64,000 nt of DNA, taken from the NCBI GenBank assembly GCA_013420905.1, contig JAAXNY010000013.1, positions 124,001 through 188,000 on the forward strand, in the 5' to 3' direction. Position 1 is the first letter of the stretch. Each line of letters starts with the position of its first letter. The notes beneath the pieces were generated by a model. It did not search any database, was not told the DNA's origin, and worked only from the letters and a program-made list of their open reading frames with translations. Source of the DNA: Collybia mongolica (taxonomy: Eukaryota; Basidiomycota; Agaricomycetes; Agaricales; Clitocybaceae). The translations under genes and the position numbers were made by a program. Shown here in pieces: positions 32,401 through 43,596 of the stretch.

Positions 32401-33225
32401 CATGACATCAACACAACCTGACCATCAGCCAAGTTCACACATCAGTACCTTGGACCTTACAAGGTTGAAGCATGCATTGGCACACATGTGTACTGCCTCA
32501 AACTTCCCACTTCTATGTTGCGCATCCACCCCATCTTCCATGTTGTCAAGCTACTCTCCACACCCTGTGACCCAATCCCAGGTCAGTGCCTGACCAATAT
32601 CCCAGAACCTGAGCTCATTGATGGTGAAGAGCATTATGAAGTTGAAGAAATCCTGGATAGCTGGTTCTATTGCAATAAACTGCAGTACCTCATTGCATGG
32701 AAGGGCTTTGGGTATGAAGAAAACTCATGGACTAATGCCAATGATGTAAATGCCAACAAACACATTAGAGATTTCTATTGCACAAACCCAGGCACACCAT
32801 GTTGGATCCAACAAGTTCATTTTGCCAACATTCCATTTCAAGCAGTATGCAAGGACATGCACTCCTAGAGGGGGGGTAATGTAAGTGCACATAACCCCAA
32901 CTTCACACATCAGACATCAGCATCAGTATCATGATTGGACATTGGCATCAGTACTCATGCTTGCACATCAGATTCCAGTCGGAGTACATCAGCTTCCCAT
33001 CAGAGCACATCAGTTTGCTTGTAGATAGTGTACACTATGACCCTGAGCCACATGACAACAATGGGACTTCACAGCTATTGTTTAAAATAGGTACTGTACA
33101 TAGGATAGAGATTCCTGGCAGGGAATCCTCAGAGTATTCTCTTTGGATTCCTCTGCTAGGTAAGTAGATAGCCTACTACTTGTTCTTAATATAACTTTGG
33201 ATTCCTCTGCTAGATTGCGCATCGG
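29411..33225 (+). mobile_element. Gypsy-2: 5'-truncated chromovirus
   Basis: The internal part of a second chromodomain Ty3/gypsy element begins abruptly in the protease-RT linker, so its 5' LTR, gag and most of the protease are gone. After pol there is a polypurine tract (AGAGGGGGGG, about 32867-32876) and then TGTAAGTGCACATAACCCC at 32880, which should be the start of its 3' LTR. The LTR end is uncertain (about 33225) because no second copy is available. A 19-bp sequence (CTTTGGATTCCTCTGCTAG) occurs twice within it. Confidence 0.8.
29459..32868 (+). pseudogene. pol: Gypsy-2 pol remnant (RT-RNase H-integrase-chromodomain)
   Basis: Recognisable pieces are the RT N-terminus (EEELDKFLEENLASGWIQPS-like, 30010-30070), the RT palm ([18 protein letters not shown]), RNase H (IEANSSDFAMGTVLSQ), the integrase zinc finger and core (DVASVDFIVELLELQG...), and a C-terminal chromodomain (HYEVEEILDSW...LIAWKGFGYEENSW, about 32630-32740). 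Stops TGA at 29813, 30858, 31066 and 31150 and TAA at 30131 and 30534 break the frame, and there are frameshifts near 30230 and 31530. Two catalytic acidic positions are changed by G-to-A: the RT motif reads YLDN (Asn codon 30450-30452), and the second integrase Asp is Asn (31938-31940). The copy is dead several times over. Confidence 0.85.
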
Positions 33226-33850
33226 CCGACTTGGGTTAGCATGGTGTGACATAGGGTTGCCCTTACAGATGGCCATTCAATATCTTATCAACACACATGG
33301 GCAGCATTTTCAAGGTTTTCAGTTTATTTCACTTCTGTTTGGTTGGTCCAAATGGGATTAGCTGGACAGGATGGAGCACAGACTGGTGGGAATGTGGGAA
33401 TTCCCAGATTCCAGATTTATTGCTCAGGTCGAAAGAAAATTCAAACTCAGTTGTTCCGGACCCTCTATTGAGGCTATGTAATTAAGGGGTCGGTCACTGG
33501 TCTACAACTGGTCTATTCTTTGCAATGGCTCCATTTTTATCCAAGTCTTACAATCTCTTGAGTAGACAAGAAAAATTATCATAAACCATCCACACATGAG
33601 GTTGCTTCTTGTCGTTGTTGGGGCAAGTAGATTACCTCAAAAGTTGAGCGAAGACCTGATGTGCCGTCTCGGCCTATTTTTAGCCTCAAGTAAAGCCCAA
33701 GTCGGAACAAAAAATTCGGGCCCTCTTGACCCTATCTCGCACTGATCGCGTGATGACAACGTGTATCGGGTCACAATATTTGGCTACCCAGGGCAATGAA
33801 AGAAAAAACACACGCGCGTTCATGTAAAACAACGCAAAGTTGGCCCACTG
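33226..33850. other. Intergenic, nothing recognised
   Basis: Between the presumed Gypsy-2 LTR and the GH43-1 promoter I see no gene, repeat or RNA. It marks the change from AT-rich repeats to the GC-richer gene island. Confidence 0.5.
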
Positions 33851-34194
33851 AGCCAGGTCGATTCAGGTTATCTTGGTTTTAACCTCAACGCCGTACCACC
33901 GTCGTCGATAAATGAATTGACCTAATGAAAGGAACTTGGGACATACAGACTTACAGTACGTGGGCGCGCAACTAGTCATCTCAATCGCTCGATGGGTCAG
34001 CCACCGGTCTAGGTCATCTCGCCTACCCCGGGACACAATGAACAATCTTGTTCCCGTCAACAATGATTATCCGTTTCTCCTGCCAGGGGTACACAATCAG
34101 CTGATACGACACTCACCAAGTAATACGATGGCAATCAAGTGGGTGCACGCGAAAGCCGAGGGTCAGCGGAAGGAATTTTTTCGGTAAACGAGAG

Positions 34195-34201
34195 TATAAA
34201 A
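34195..34201 (+). promoter_or_regulatory. TATA box of GH43-1
   Basis: TATAAAA 44 bp before the ATG at 34245. The surrounding 400 bp (33850-34244) is similar to 50325-50749 upstream of GH43-3, including GGTAAACG just before the TATA box. Promoter and gene were therefore duplicated together. Confidence 0.6.
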
Positions 34202-34244
34202 GCCCTACCTAGACTGTGTCACCCAATTCTTCATAATCCTACCC

Positions 34245-35419
34245 ATGATTTTGCCATCCCTCGTTATTTCGATTCTTGCAGCAGCCTCCGTGCTCGCTTC
34301 GCCAGCCAAGCGAATGATCAGCGAAGTCCCGGTCATCAAGGAAGACTTCCCCGACCCAGGTCTCATGCGCGACTCTAGCGGCACTTGGTACGCCTACTCG
34401 ACGTCCAGCTCGTCTGGACTTGCCCCAATGTCAAAGTCAGCCAACTTCACTACGACGTGGTCTACTCCCACCAGCGTCCTCAGCAGTATTCCCTGGTCGG
34501 ATGGGTAAGTACTGATGTGATTGCAATGAGGTATTCATCAATCTAACATTCATCAGTGCCGTCTGGGCTCCGGATGTGAGAGAAATCAGTGCAGGCAACT
34601 ACGTCATGTATTGTAAGTAGCGCCCACTTATCAAGTGGGTGATACTAAAACATAGGTGTAGTCGCCAGCCATCGTCGTGGAGGATCTGGAAACGATCACT
34701 GCGTCGGTATCGCGACAGCAAGTTCACCCGAAGGTCCATTTACCGCGAACAGCACTCCACATTTCTGCAATGCCGCACAGGGGGGTGTCCTTGGGCCATC
34801 GGGCTTCCAAGCGCCTGACGGCGCGCGCTATCTTCTCTGGAAGGTAGATGGTACTTCGATTGGTCAGAAGTCCCGCATCATGATACAACAAGTTAGTGCA
34901 AACGGCTACGATCTACTTGGCTCACCTGTCGAGCTCCTCACTGACGGCCCTGACGATGGAGGTGTCATAGAAGCCGCATCTATGGTTTACTGGGAAGAAG
35001 GTGAGTCATTTCGAATGTTTATTGGCGATAATTACTCACTTGTATTGATTAGTGTACTTTGTGTTCTTCTCTTCCAACGACTGGGACAGCACCCTCTATG
35101 AGATTTCCTACGCTGTATCACGGAACGTCACAGGCCCGTTCACCAAGGCTACAGCGCCCTATGCCCCATTCCTGAAAAGGTAAGGCTGGACAACTTATAC
35201 TCCTGCTAGTGATCTGGGGCACTCATATTCACTTTTTGCAGTGGCACAGGGTATGGCATCGCCGGACCTGGTGGAGCGACACTTATCAACGTGTCTGACC
35301 AATACGTCAACATGGTATTCCATTCACATATTAACGGCAAAGATGCTTCAAATGGTCGCGACATGTGGACCATCTCCAACGTTTGCCTTTCGGGCGGTGT
35401 TGCGAAGATCTGCATGTAG
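34245..35419 (+). CDS. GH43-family secreted enzyme, paralogue 1 (pKa Asp lost)
   Basis: Exons are 34245-34504, 34557-34612, 34662-35000, 35053-35179 and 35242-35419; the protein has 319 residues. It has a signal peptide (MILPSLVISILAAASVLASP). The five-bladed propeller motifs of glycoside hydrolase family 43 (arabinanase/xylosidase-type) follow: the general base region DFPDPGLMRD, WAPDV, and the general acid region GGVIEAASMVYW. The family acts on plant arabinan or xylan side chains outside the cell; the substrate is not readable from sequence. At the pKa-modulating position, where paralogues 2 and 3 have GAIDPSGF, this copy has GVLGPSGF (Gly codon 34793-34795). It may have low or altered activity. 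The first splice site pattern and all phases match the other two copies. Confidence 0.9.
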
Positions 35420-37110
35420 CCCGATTTGGTGCAGAAATCATGATGGAAAGATGGAAAATGTACACATATATCGGACGCGCTTTACGAGTGTTCAGGGTTT
35501 TGAGGCTATACACAGACGATGTATCATGGTAGATATATGATTGCAGCTTTCTGGTGGGCGTGCACTACATTCAACCCTGAAGTAAGTACACAAAGGAGAT
35601 GGTGGACGGACCTGCCCTACCACGAGTGCGCCTGCACCGCCACCGTCAAAATAACTTGCCTACACTTTTTCGCTCCCACATGTCATATATATATCATATC
35701 ACAGGCGTTCTGCGGATGCAGTAACACCACCAATCCAGGTATACGCCATCCTGGTTTAAGTTAGTCCGGGGTTTCATTATCCACATGCATCTGCCAATCC
35801 TTCAAAATACCGTGCCTGTTGTCGTGGATGAAGACCGCAAGGTGATGGGGGCGTACAGCTGATTGGACTCAACAACGCCGGATGGCATAGTCAGTATGCA
35901 TTCCGTACGTTCTTCTGAGCTTCCGACCTGGATAAATAGCCAGGTCTTGTTGCTACCAGCATTGCCCTCGATGCCGGCTCTATTTGACGCTGGCAGAAAA
36001 ATGATCAATTCTGGACCTCGTATAGTCCTGCGCGCGCCGCAAGAACGAAATATTGTTTGAGCTGGAGCTGTAGAATGATAGAAATATAGCATTGAACGCA
36101 CGCTCGGAAGGTGTGTCCCCTCCTTCCCTGTGCTCCCCCAACTCAGTCCCATCCCGTCTCTTAGCCCCGTCTCTTAGCTTCCGCTACCCGTGTCCGACCT
36201 CGATCCCGTCGTCGCATATTCCCAATTTTTTCCCATTCTTCCACTGCCAATCCTGCGAATGTCGGCCGGCTAGACCCCTCCCCAACCCAAATCGCCCCAA
36301 TATGCTATAGAGAACCTTTTTTTCTCTGCAATTTGGTATCGACTCTAGTATTCACCGTGTCCTCGCCTACACACACATTCTGGGGTCCTAAGAGCGGTTT
36401 CGATGTTGAAATTGGAGATGAGAATGATACCAATGGCCGTTATGACCCCTCAGCGACGCCCCGATTCACAGTGAGGGACAAGCACCCCCCTTGTTTTCAC
36501 GACCTTTGTTCACAAGTTGACACGGCAATGAAAGGCGTGATGGGTGTGGTGCGTTAAATACGGGATTGTGGATGGGGTGTGCATACACGGATTCTCTCCC
36601 TTTTTCCGGTGTTCAGATAAACTCGTTTATGGCCCTTCGAGGATCAAGACTTGGAGAGACCCACTATGCATGTAATCAGTATATATTGTAGCAGATGGAT
36701 AAGAACCAACTGACCAATCCTACCTGTCGGACAGTGTCGGCGTCTGATTCAAATTCAAGACAAAAGATACCATGGGATACACTAATACATCAATTTCCCA
36801 ACCACAGTTTAACTCACACTTCGGCGTTGTGAATATGAAGCGCCCTTATGTTAAGCATTTCTTTACCATGGCGGACGTTCAATACTCACGAGATCGGCTA
36901 CCGAGCGAGATGACCGATAATCGATGACCGTTTATGTAAGAGAAAAAATTTGCACACGTTCCGGCCGGAGATCGGTTTATAAGGGGCAACCACCACGAAA
37001 GTCGACGAAGTTCTGACTTCTCCCCATTTCCAGCTTATCTTGCTTCCACACAACCACCATCACCAGACGACACTCCCGCCGAAGAAACATTTGACTCTGA
37101 ATACCCGGAC
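35420..37110. other. Intergenic, nothing recognised
   Basis: No gene can be supported between GH43-1 and the first antiporter. A possible TATA-like TTTATAAGG lies at about 36977, 130 bp before the antiporter ATG. Open frames here lack splice support or family motifs. Confidence 0.5.
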
Positions 37111-39314
37111 ATGGCGTACCACTTGCTGGAAGTTCGTGACTCGTTCAGCACAAACAGGCATTCACCCACTCGTTTTTCACTCAGGTGACTGGCCCCGGGT
37201 TGGCCTATATCTGCCTGGGTGGTTTCGTCGTCGCTGTGAGTAACATTCGGTTCTGCTAGCGCTCTTTAATGGCGGACAAAACAGTACCCTAGTTGCTGCC
37301 AGCCAATATGGTGTTTTCTTCGCTGATGTCATTGGCCACTAGTTTTCCATGTTTTCTCTTCTCATGAAGCAAAAGGTGCCGTGCACGCCATCTTGTCAGG
37401 TATGGGCTATGGAATTCACATTTGTTAAAAACGCATAGTTCTATATCAACGAAGTCGTTCTCGGTACGGCATTCGGCATAATAATGGGCCCCCACGTTGC
37501 GAACATATTCGATCCACGCTCATGGGGTGCAGAAGCAGACGCCATCACCCTGGAAGTGACCCGCATCGTCCTTGCGACCGGTCTGTTCGCGATTGGGGTG
37601 GAGCTTCCGCAGTCCTACATGGCTAAACACGTCAAAGGGCTTTTCGTGATGGTTGTCCCTACTATGGCGCTTGGATGGGTCATTGTTGCTGGTGAGTGCT
37701 TTATACTAGCCTGAAGTAAGGTTCTTGACTCATTCGGAAAACAATAGGCCTCATCTACGGCCTATTCCCTCGTTTAACTTTCATATCTTCTCTCGCCATT
37801 GCTGCTTGTTTGACTCCCACCGACCCCATTATCTGCGCCGCCATCGTAGGTATGTCGCACTATATAATTCTTGTGCCAAGTCCCATACTATTAATACTAA
37901 TTTTGTTTGTCAGGCGGGAAATACGCGAGAAAGAACGTCCCGCTCAACCTTCGCCAAATCCTGTCTGCTGAATCGGCAGCGAACGACGGGCTGGCCTTCC
38001 CGTTCTTGACGATTTCTCTGTATTTGATTCTCGATCCGACAGCGCGCGAGGCGGTGGGTCACTGGGTATTAGTGGGGTGCCTCTGTTAGTTGCGAATTCT
38101 CATTCACATCATCTTGCTTTCATCTAATGCGACCTCCTAGATCAAGTCATCATGGGCGTCGTGATTGGGTCCATACTCGGTACGAACATTTCCCTCAACC
38201 CGGCATCTCTTCCAAGCCGGCTGACCTACAGGCCTCATGTTTTCGTACCTCATGAAATTCTCTCACCGACACGGATTCATCGACCGAGAATCCTACGTCG
38301 CGCAATACCTCGCATTAGCCATATTCACGACCGGCGTCGTCAGCACCATCGGCAGCGACGACCTCCTGGCCGCCTTCGCCGCAGGCCAGTCCACACCCCC
38401 TCCCCTTTCCTCTCCGGCGCGACGCTGACGTCCGTGAATCATGATAGGTAGCGCGATCTCCTGGGACGGCGACTTCAACGTGCACACGGAGGACGAAGTC
38501 TTCTCGTCCGTCATCGACCTCGTTCTGAACTGTGGTTGCTTCGTGTACATCGGGGCTTGGTTGCCGTTCACGTCCTTTGATATCCCGTCTCTCGGGATCA
38601 CGCCGTGGCGCCTTGTCGTCCTGTTTCTCGCTATCCTGGCGCTCCGCCGCATACCCGCGATCCTGGTGCTGTATCGGTGGATCCCGGAGATTAGCACGTG
38701 GAACGAGGCGCTGTTCTCTGGGCATTTTGGTATGTGTGTTTATTAGTTGAAGAGATTTTGCCCGGGCTGACGTGTGGTGTAGGGCCTGTAAGTGAAGCCT
38801 ATTTTTTTTTTTTTTGCGATGTTGTATGAACTCTGAACGTTTGTAGATGGGCGTTGGGGCGGTTTTCATATCATCTCTCGCCTTGCACACATTACAGAAA
38901 TCGGGCAGCCCACCTAACAGGGAAGAAGAAATCCTGATCGCTTGCATGCAGCCAATCGTCGCATTCGTAGTGCTGGGTTCCATCATCATTCGTAACGATT
39001 CCTCACCTCCCGACGCAGCAGTATGTAAGCTAACCGATGTTCGTACAGACGGACTGTCCATCCCCTTCGTGTCTCTCGGGAAGAAAGTCCACACGCGGAC
39101 GATCTCGTCCACCGTCTCGTCAGCCAGAAAGGAGCCTGGGTGGATCACCAGCGTCTACCGCATGCCCTCGACGAGCACAGAGCATCCCGCCAGCGGCGCA
39201 CCGAGAGACACCGAGCTGGTTGGTGTGACGAGGCGGCGGGACCCGCCAGGGGCGGAGCTGAGAGGAGTCGAAGTCGCGAATCCGAGAGCGGTTCATCTCC
39301 CTGGTCATGAGTGA
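37111..39314 (+). CDS. Na+/H+ antiporter, NHA1/Sod2-like, paralogue 1
   Basis: Exons are 37111-37131, 37185-37235, 37343-37375, 37439-37691, 37748-37849, 37914-38084, 38141-38179, 38232-38384, 38448-38729, 38783-38787, 38847-38991 and 39049-39314; 506 residues with correct phase throughout. The protein is a multi-spanning cation/proton antiporter of the fungal plasma-membrane NHA1/Sod2 type: GGFVV, FGIIMGPHVANIFDPRSWG, CLTPTDPIICAAIVGG, LSAESAANDGLAFPF, STIGSDDLLAAFAAG, and IHGLSIP in the last membrane part. The ND in ESAANDG marks the ion-binding site. It exports Na+ or K+ against H+. The C-terminal tail is short compared with yeast NHA1. Intron 8 has a GC donor (38385) and the tenth exon is only 5 nt. 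Confidence 0.92.
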
Positions 39315-41444
39315 TAGTTAAGTACCATAGATGACGCAAAGTCTTACGAATAGAATGAAAAGTCGTCACGGCTCTTACTCCTGCGCGCGCCTCATTTCTG
39401 GACGCAACGGACATCCAGTCGCGGGAAGGTAGGAACGCCGGGGGGGGGCGCCCTCCTCTTCCTTACACGGGTTGTATCTCACTCACGCTTGGCAAGGCTA
39501 GCAGGCTGTAGCCTGCTGGAAGCGATACTTACTACCTACTTTGACACTCCATCCCACCGCCAAGGAGTCCTGTCTAAGTCTGACCCCAGCAGTTGTATGC
39601 CCCGTTCGGGCGGGAAGATACCAGTTTAGCGATCCAACCGAACTGGCTTCGTCCACCTCCTTGACCTTGACATCGTCTATCCTCCCTATCGTGTCGATTG
39701 GGGGTTCGTGCAGCACCTGCAGGTTACGCAGGCCTTCAGCGCCCACCAAGCCCACCCTCGCAGACTATCGGTCTTACCCCTTGATCGGACTGCGCTTGGG
39801 TTACGTCACGACAGAGTCTTGATACTTGTCTAGTGTTATATGGTTCTTTTTTTTTTTAGATTCTCGAGTTTCTCAAAGCCCACCGCTACACCAAAGGTAG
39901 TCCTCGCCACCTCCCCCATCCAGGTTCTAAAACTTAGCTTGTAAGAGGGGCATTTGACATAACCGTTAAATTCACAAGACAACGATGCCTGCGCTATGCA
40001 CAATTACGGCATGCTCTTGGCCAGCTGGGGTAGACAGACGGGTGGGTTGAGCGTGTTTTGCAAACATGGCGCAGTACTGTCTTGTTTCTCGTCTGAAAAA
40101 CGTATAACTAACGACTTCGGTGTTCTGCATGCCTGGGGGGCTCATGGTCTCGCAGCAAGCTCTACAGTAAGTTCTCCATTCCTCGTGTCTCTTCCTCTTT
40201 CTCTTTTTTGGGGGGGCATCGTTCTTTTCGTTCTTCCATACTTTGATCAGTATCTGATACGTCTATCAACACAGGTCTATTTAAAGCATGTTCGACGCTG
40301 GATCCCTGTTACCCCACGCCTGAGAAATAATAGACGTTTGAGGAACCTCTCGGTTGGGTATTGTGTGCACCGTGATTGCAAGATTTCGATGGTACTTTTT
40401 TTAGTCTTTCTGCCCTCTGTACCTTCGCAGCGAAACAATATCGTCTCTTTAGTACACAACATCGGCCAATTACCACTCAGCCATACACTCAACGAAACCA
40501 CTCCACGCGTGTTTTCAGCCAGCTTACCCATATACTATAATCGCTCCGATCCCTGATTTTCAGCCTCTCCTCCCTTTCGTATTACTGCACTTCTACTTGA
40601 CCAACGCCAATTCTCTCCAACCCGGCTCACCACCCAGACCTTTCGGCACGAACCCCGCGCCGAACTCGGGATATACATGGTCCCCCCCCCCCTTTCCTTC
40701 GGCCCCTGGCGAAGCCGACGTCATGACAGGGTGAGAATCGAGCTCTCGCAGAATGGAAAAATGGAGCCACAAGTCGGTTTTCAGCTCTCCCACAAGGGCA
40801 GGAACCATCATCCATTTAACTGCAAAAGGCATCGAGAGTGGTGGTAGAATCTCCAAGTGGTGCTTCCGGGTTCCGACACTCCGCGTCAATGCTGCATGCA
40901 GGAATTAGTGCTTGTGAGGCACACGAGTAGCCCCAAATTGCTCGGCCACAATACAGAATACAGGCATTGAACTGCAGTAAAAGAGGCGAGGGGTTTGAAC
41001 ATTGTATAATGAACGTTAATGAACTGTTAGGGTCAAGATGCTCGCGTGCTTGAAGCGAGCAAGGCGGATATGGATTTCATTTATCACCGAGGATGCGGGG
41101 AGTCATCTGATCGAAAATGCCTGATGACAGATCTCGACGGGAACGTTCAATCCGCTCAATTAAATTCAGCCTCTTTCACGCGCGAAGTTGCCATATCTTG
41201 AATTCGAGGCGCCTCGGAATATACTTACTTACGTATCGATCGATATCACAGAACGTGTTCCAAGACTAAGACTCACCTCTACCAACAACTCTCATGTCAC
41301 TTGCGCAGCCAGCCCTTCTGTCAGCGCTTGAACACACCCCCCTCTGTGACGCCTCCATCCCATTTATATACCGTGATCATCTGCAGAGATCACTCTCATC
41401 ATATTACTCGCACCGAGCAGCACTTTCAAAACCCGCGAACACGG
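39315..41444. other. Intergenic between the two antiporters, nothing recognised
   Basis: About 2.1 kb without a supportable gene. A TATA-like TATATA lies at 41365-41370, 75 bp before the ATG of paralogue 2. Open frames at 39996-40556 and elsewhere carry no motif I know. Confidence 0.5.
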
Positions 41445-43596
41445 ATGGAGTACCAATTGCTCGAGGTTCGTGATTTATTCTGTAGAGCCAGGCGTTCACT
41501 CACATCTTCGCTCAGGTGAATAATGTTGGTTTGGCCTACATCTGCCTGGGAGGGTTTGTGGTTGTTGTGAGTACCAGCTGGTTTAGCAAGTGCCGTTCAA
41601 GCACAAGGAAGGGCGGCACCCTGGCTATTGCCAGCTAAATTTGATTGGCTCCGGTTGACGTCATTGGTCCACAGTTTTCGATGTTTTCCGTCCTTATGAA
41701 AGAAAAGGTGATGTCCAATCCGATACGACACGGCTGTCACGGTGGTGTTGATTACTCCTCTTTGTAAAAATAGTGGTATATCAACGAAGTCATCCTAGGA
41801 ACAGTATTCGGCATCCTGATGGGGCCTTACGTCGCGAACGTATTCGATCCACGTTCTTGGAGTGTGGAAGTAAATGCCATTACCTTGGAAGTCACCCGTG
41901 TCGTCCTTGCAACTGGGCTGTTCACGATTGGCGCTGAGCTCCCGCGGAAGTACATGATTGAGCATGTCAGAGGGCTTGTTGTCATGGTTGTTCCTACAAT
42001 GGCTGTTGGATGGGTTATTGTCGCTGGTGAGAGTGCCCTGTGTAAATCCGAACCAAGATCCTTCCCTTATTCAAGAAATCAGGCCTCATTTATGGATTAT
42101 TCCCTCGCTTGAGTTTCATACCTTCCCTAGCTATTGCTGCTTGTCTGACGCCGACCGATCCTATTATCTGTGCGGCGATCGTAGGCGTGTTTCGTTGCCA
42201 ACCGTCGTACAGTTTCGTCGTACTAATTTTCCCCTGTAGGCGGGGAATACGCGAAAAAGAACGTCAAAGAAAAGCTTCGTCATATTCTGTCTGCCGAATC
42301 GGCGGCGAACGACGGGATGGCCTTCCCATTTTTGACAATCTCCTTGTTTCTAATTCTCGATCCAACGCCAGGCCAATCAGTCAAGCACTGGATTTTAGTT
42401 GGCTGCCTCTGTGAGTCGTAACACATCATTCACATATTCTCGCTCAGAGGAATGCGATTGTCTAGATCAGGTTGTCCTAGGCATCTTAGTTGGGTCTATC
42501 CTCGGTACGCATATTTTCCCCTCCGTGAAATTGGGCACGTTTACCAATCCCGTTCATCCACAGGCCTTGTATTCTCATACATCATGAAACTCTCCCAGCA
42601 ACGTGGGTTCATCAACGATGAATCCTACGTCGCACAATACCTCGTGTTCGCCATATTCACCATCGGTATCGTTAGCACCATCGGGAGTGACGACCTCTTG
42701 GCCGCCTTCGCAGCAGGCCAGTCCCTACCCCTTTCGGCCCAAAAGGTTCTCGCAGAACTGACCCCCCCGCTGTAGGCTGCACGATCTCGTGGGACGGCGA
42801 ATTCAACCGACACACAAAAGACGAAACCTTCCCGACCGTCCTCGACTTCATCCTGAACTGCGGCTGCTTCGTGTACATCGGCGCGTGGCTCCCGTTTGCG
42901 TCCTTCGATGTGCCGGCGCTCGGGATCTCGCCGTGGCGGCTTGTCATCCTGTTGCTCGCTATCGTGGTGTTCCGGCGCGTGCCCGCGCTCTTGATGCTCT
43001 ACCGGTGGATCCCGGAGATCGATACGTGGGGCGAGGCTTTGTTTTGTGGGCACTATGGTGCGTTTGTCGTTCAGGGCTCGGCGTATCTTAATGTGTTGAT
43101 GTGTGTGTGGTGCAGGGCCTGTGAGTTGCAACCGTTATTGTTTTTTTTTTTTTGGTTCTGTGAATGCTCAAAAAGTTGCAGATGGGCGTCGGGGCGGTTT
43201 TTATATCCTCTCTGGCCCTACGTATGCTGCAGAGGCCAGGGAGCGCGCCCAACGGCGAGCGGGAGGTACTGGTTGCGTGCTTGCAGCCCATCGTCGCGTT
43301 TGTAGTGATTGGTTCGATTATCATCCGTGATTATTGCTTCCGTTTTGTCTTCGGTCACAGTATCTTCGGATTACTGACGTTCTTGCTATGTAGATGGGCT
43401 GTCCATCCCCGTCATATCGCTTGTGCGGAAACTCCTGTCGCCTCCCGGGACGGGGGGACCCAAATGGGTCGATAGTGTCGACCAGTACCCCGCCGCGGTG
43501 GGTTCGGATAACACTACTGCCGGCGGCGGTGGTGTGGCGGGGGGCGCTGTGCTGCCCCTTGTGAGGATGAAGCGGAGGGAGTCGGGGCAGCGGTAA
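41445..43596 (+). CDS. Na+/H+ antiporter, NHA1/Sod2-like, paralogue 2
   Basis: Exons are 41445-41465, 41516-41566, 41675-41707, 41774-42026, 42083-42184, 42240-42410, 42466-42504, 42564-42716, 42776-43057, 43116-43120, 43182-43326 and 43394-43596; 485 residues. All exons except the last have exactly the lengths of paralogue 1, so the pair is a tandem duplication. Motifs are the same: FGILMGPYVANVFDPRSW, CLTPTDPIICAAIVGG, ESAANDGMAFPF, STIGSDDLLAAFAAG, IHGLSIP. The C-terminal tails differ: here it is Gly-rich and ends KRRESGQR. Two introns begin with GC (42185 and 42717). The first of these is a normal GT donor in paralogue 1. Function is as for paralogue 1; different tails suggest different regulation. 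Confidence 0.92.

Noticed and set aside
28175..32880. Treating the R1 LTR and Gypsy-2 as one element
   Set aside because: Gypsy-2 has its own polypurine tract followed by TGTAAGTG, unlike the TGATAGGG start of the R1 LTR, and it lacks gag and most of the protease at the junction.
39996..40556. 186-codon open frame between the antiporters
   Set aside because: No domain or compositional support. Long frames arise easily in this GC-richer stretch.
43310..43330. B-box-like GGTTCGATTATC
   Set aside because: It lies in the coding exon of the second antiporter and no tRNA fold surrounds it.
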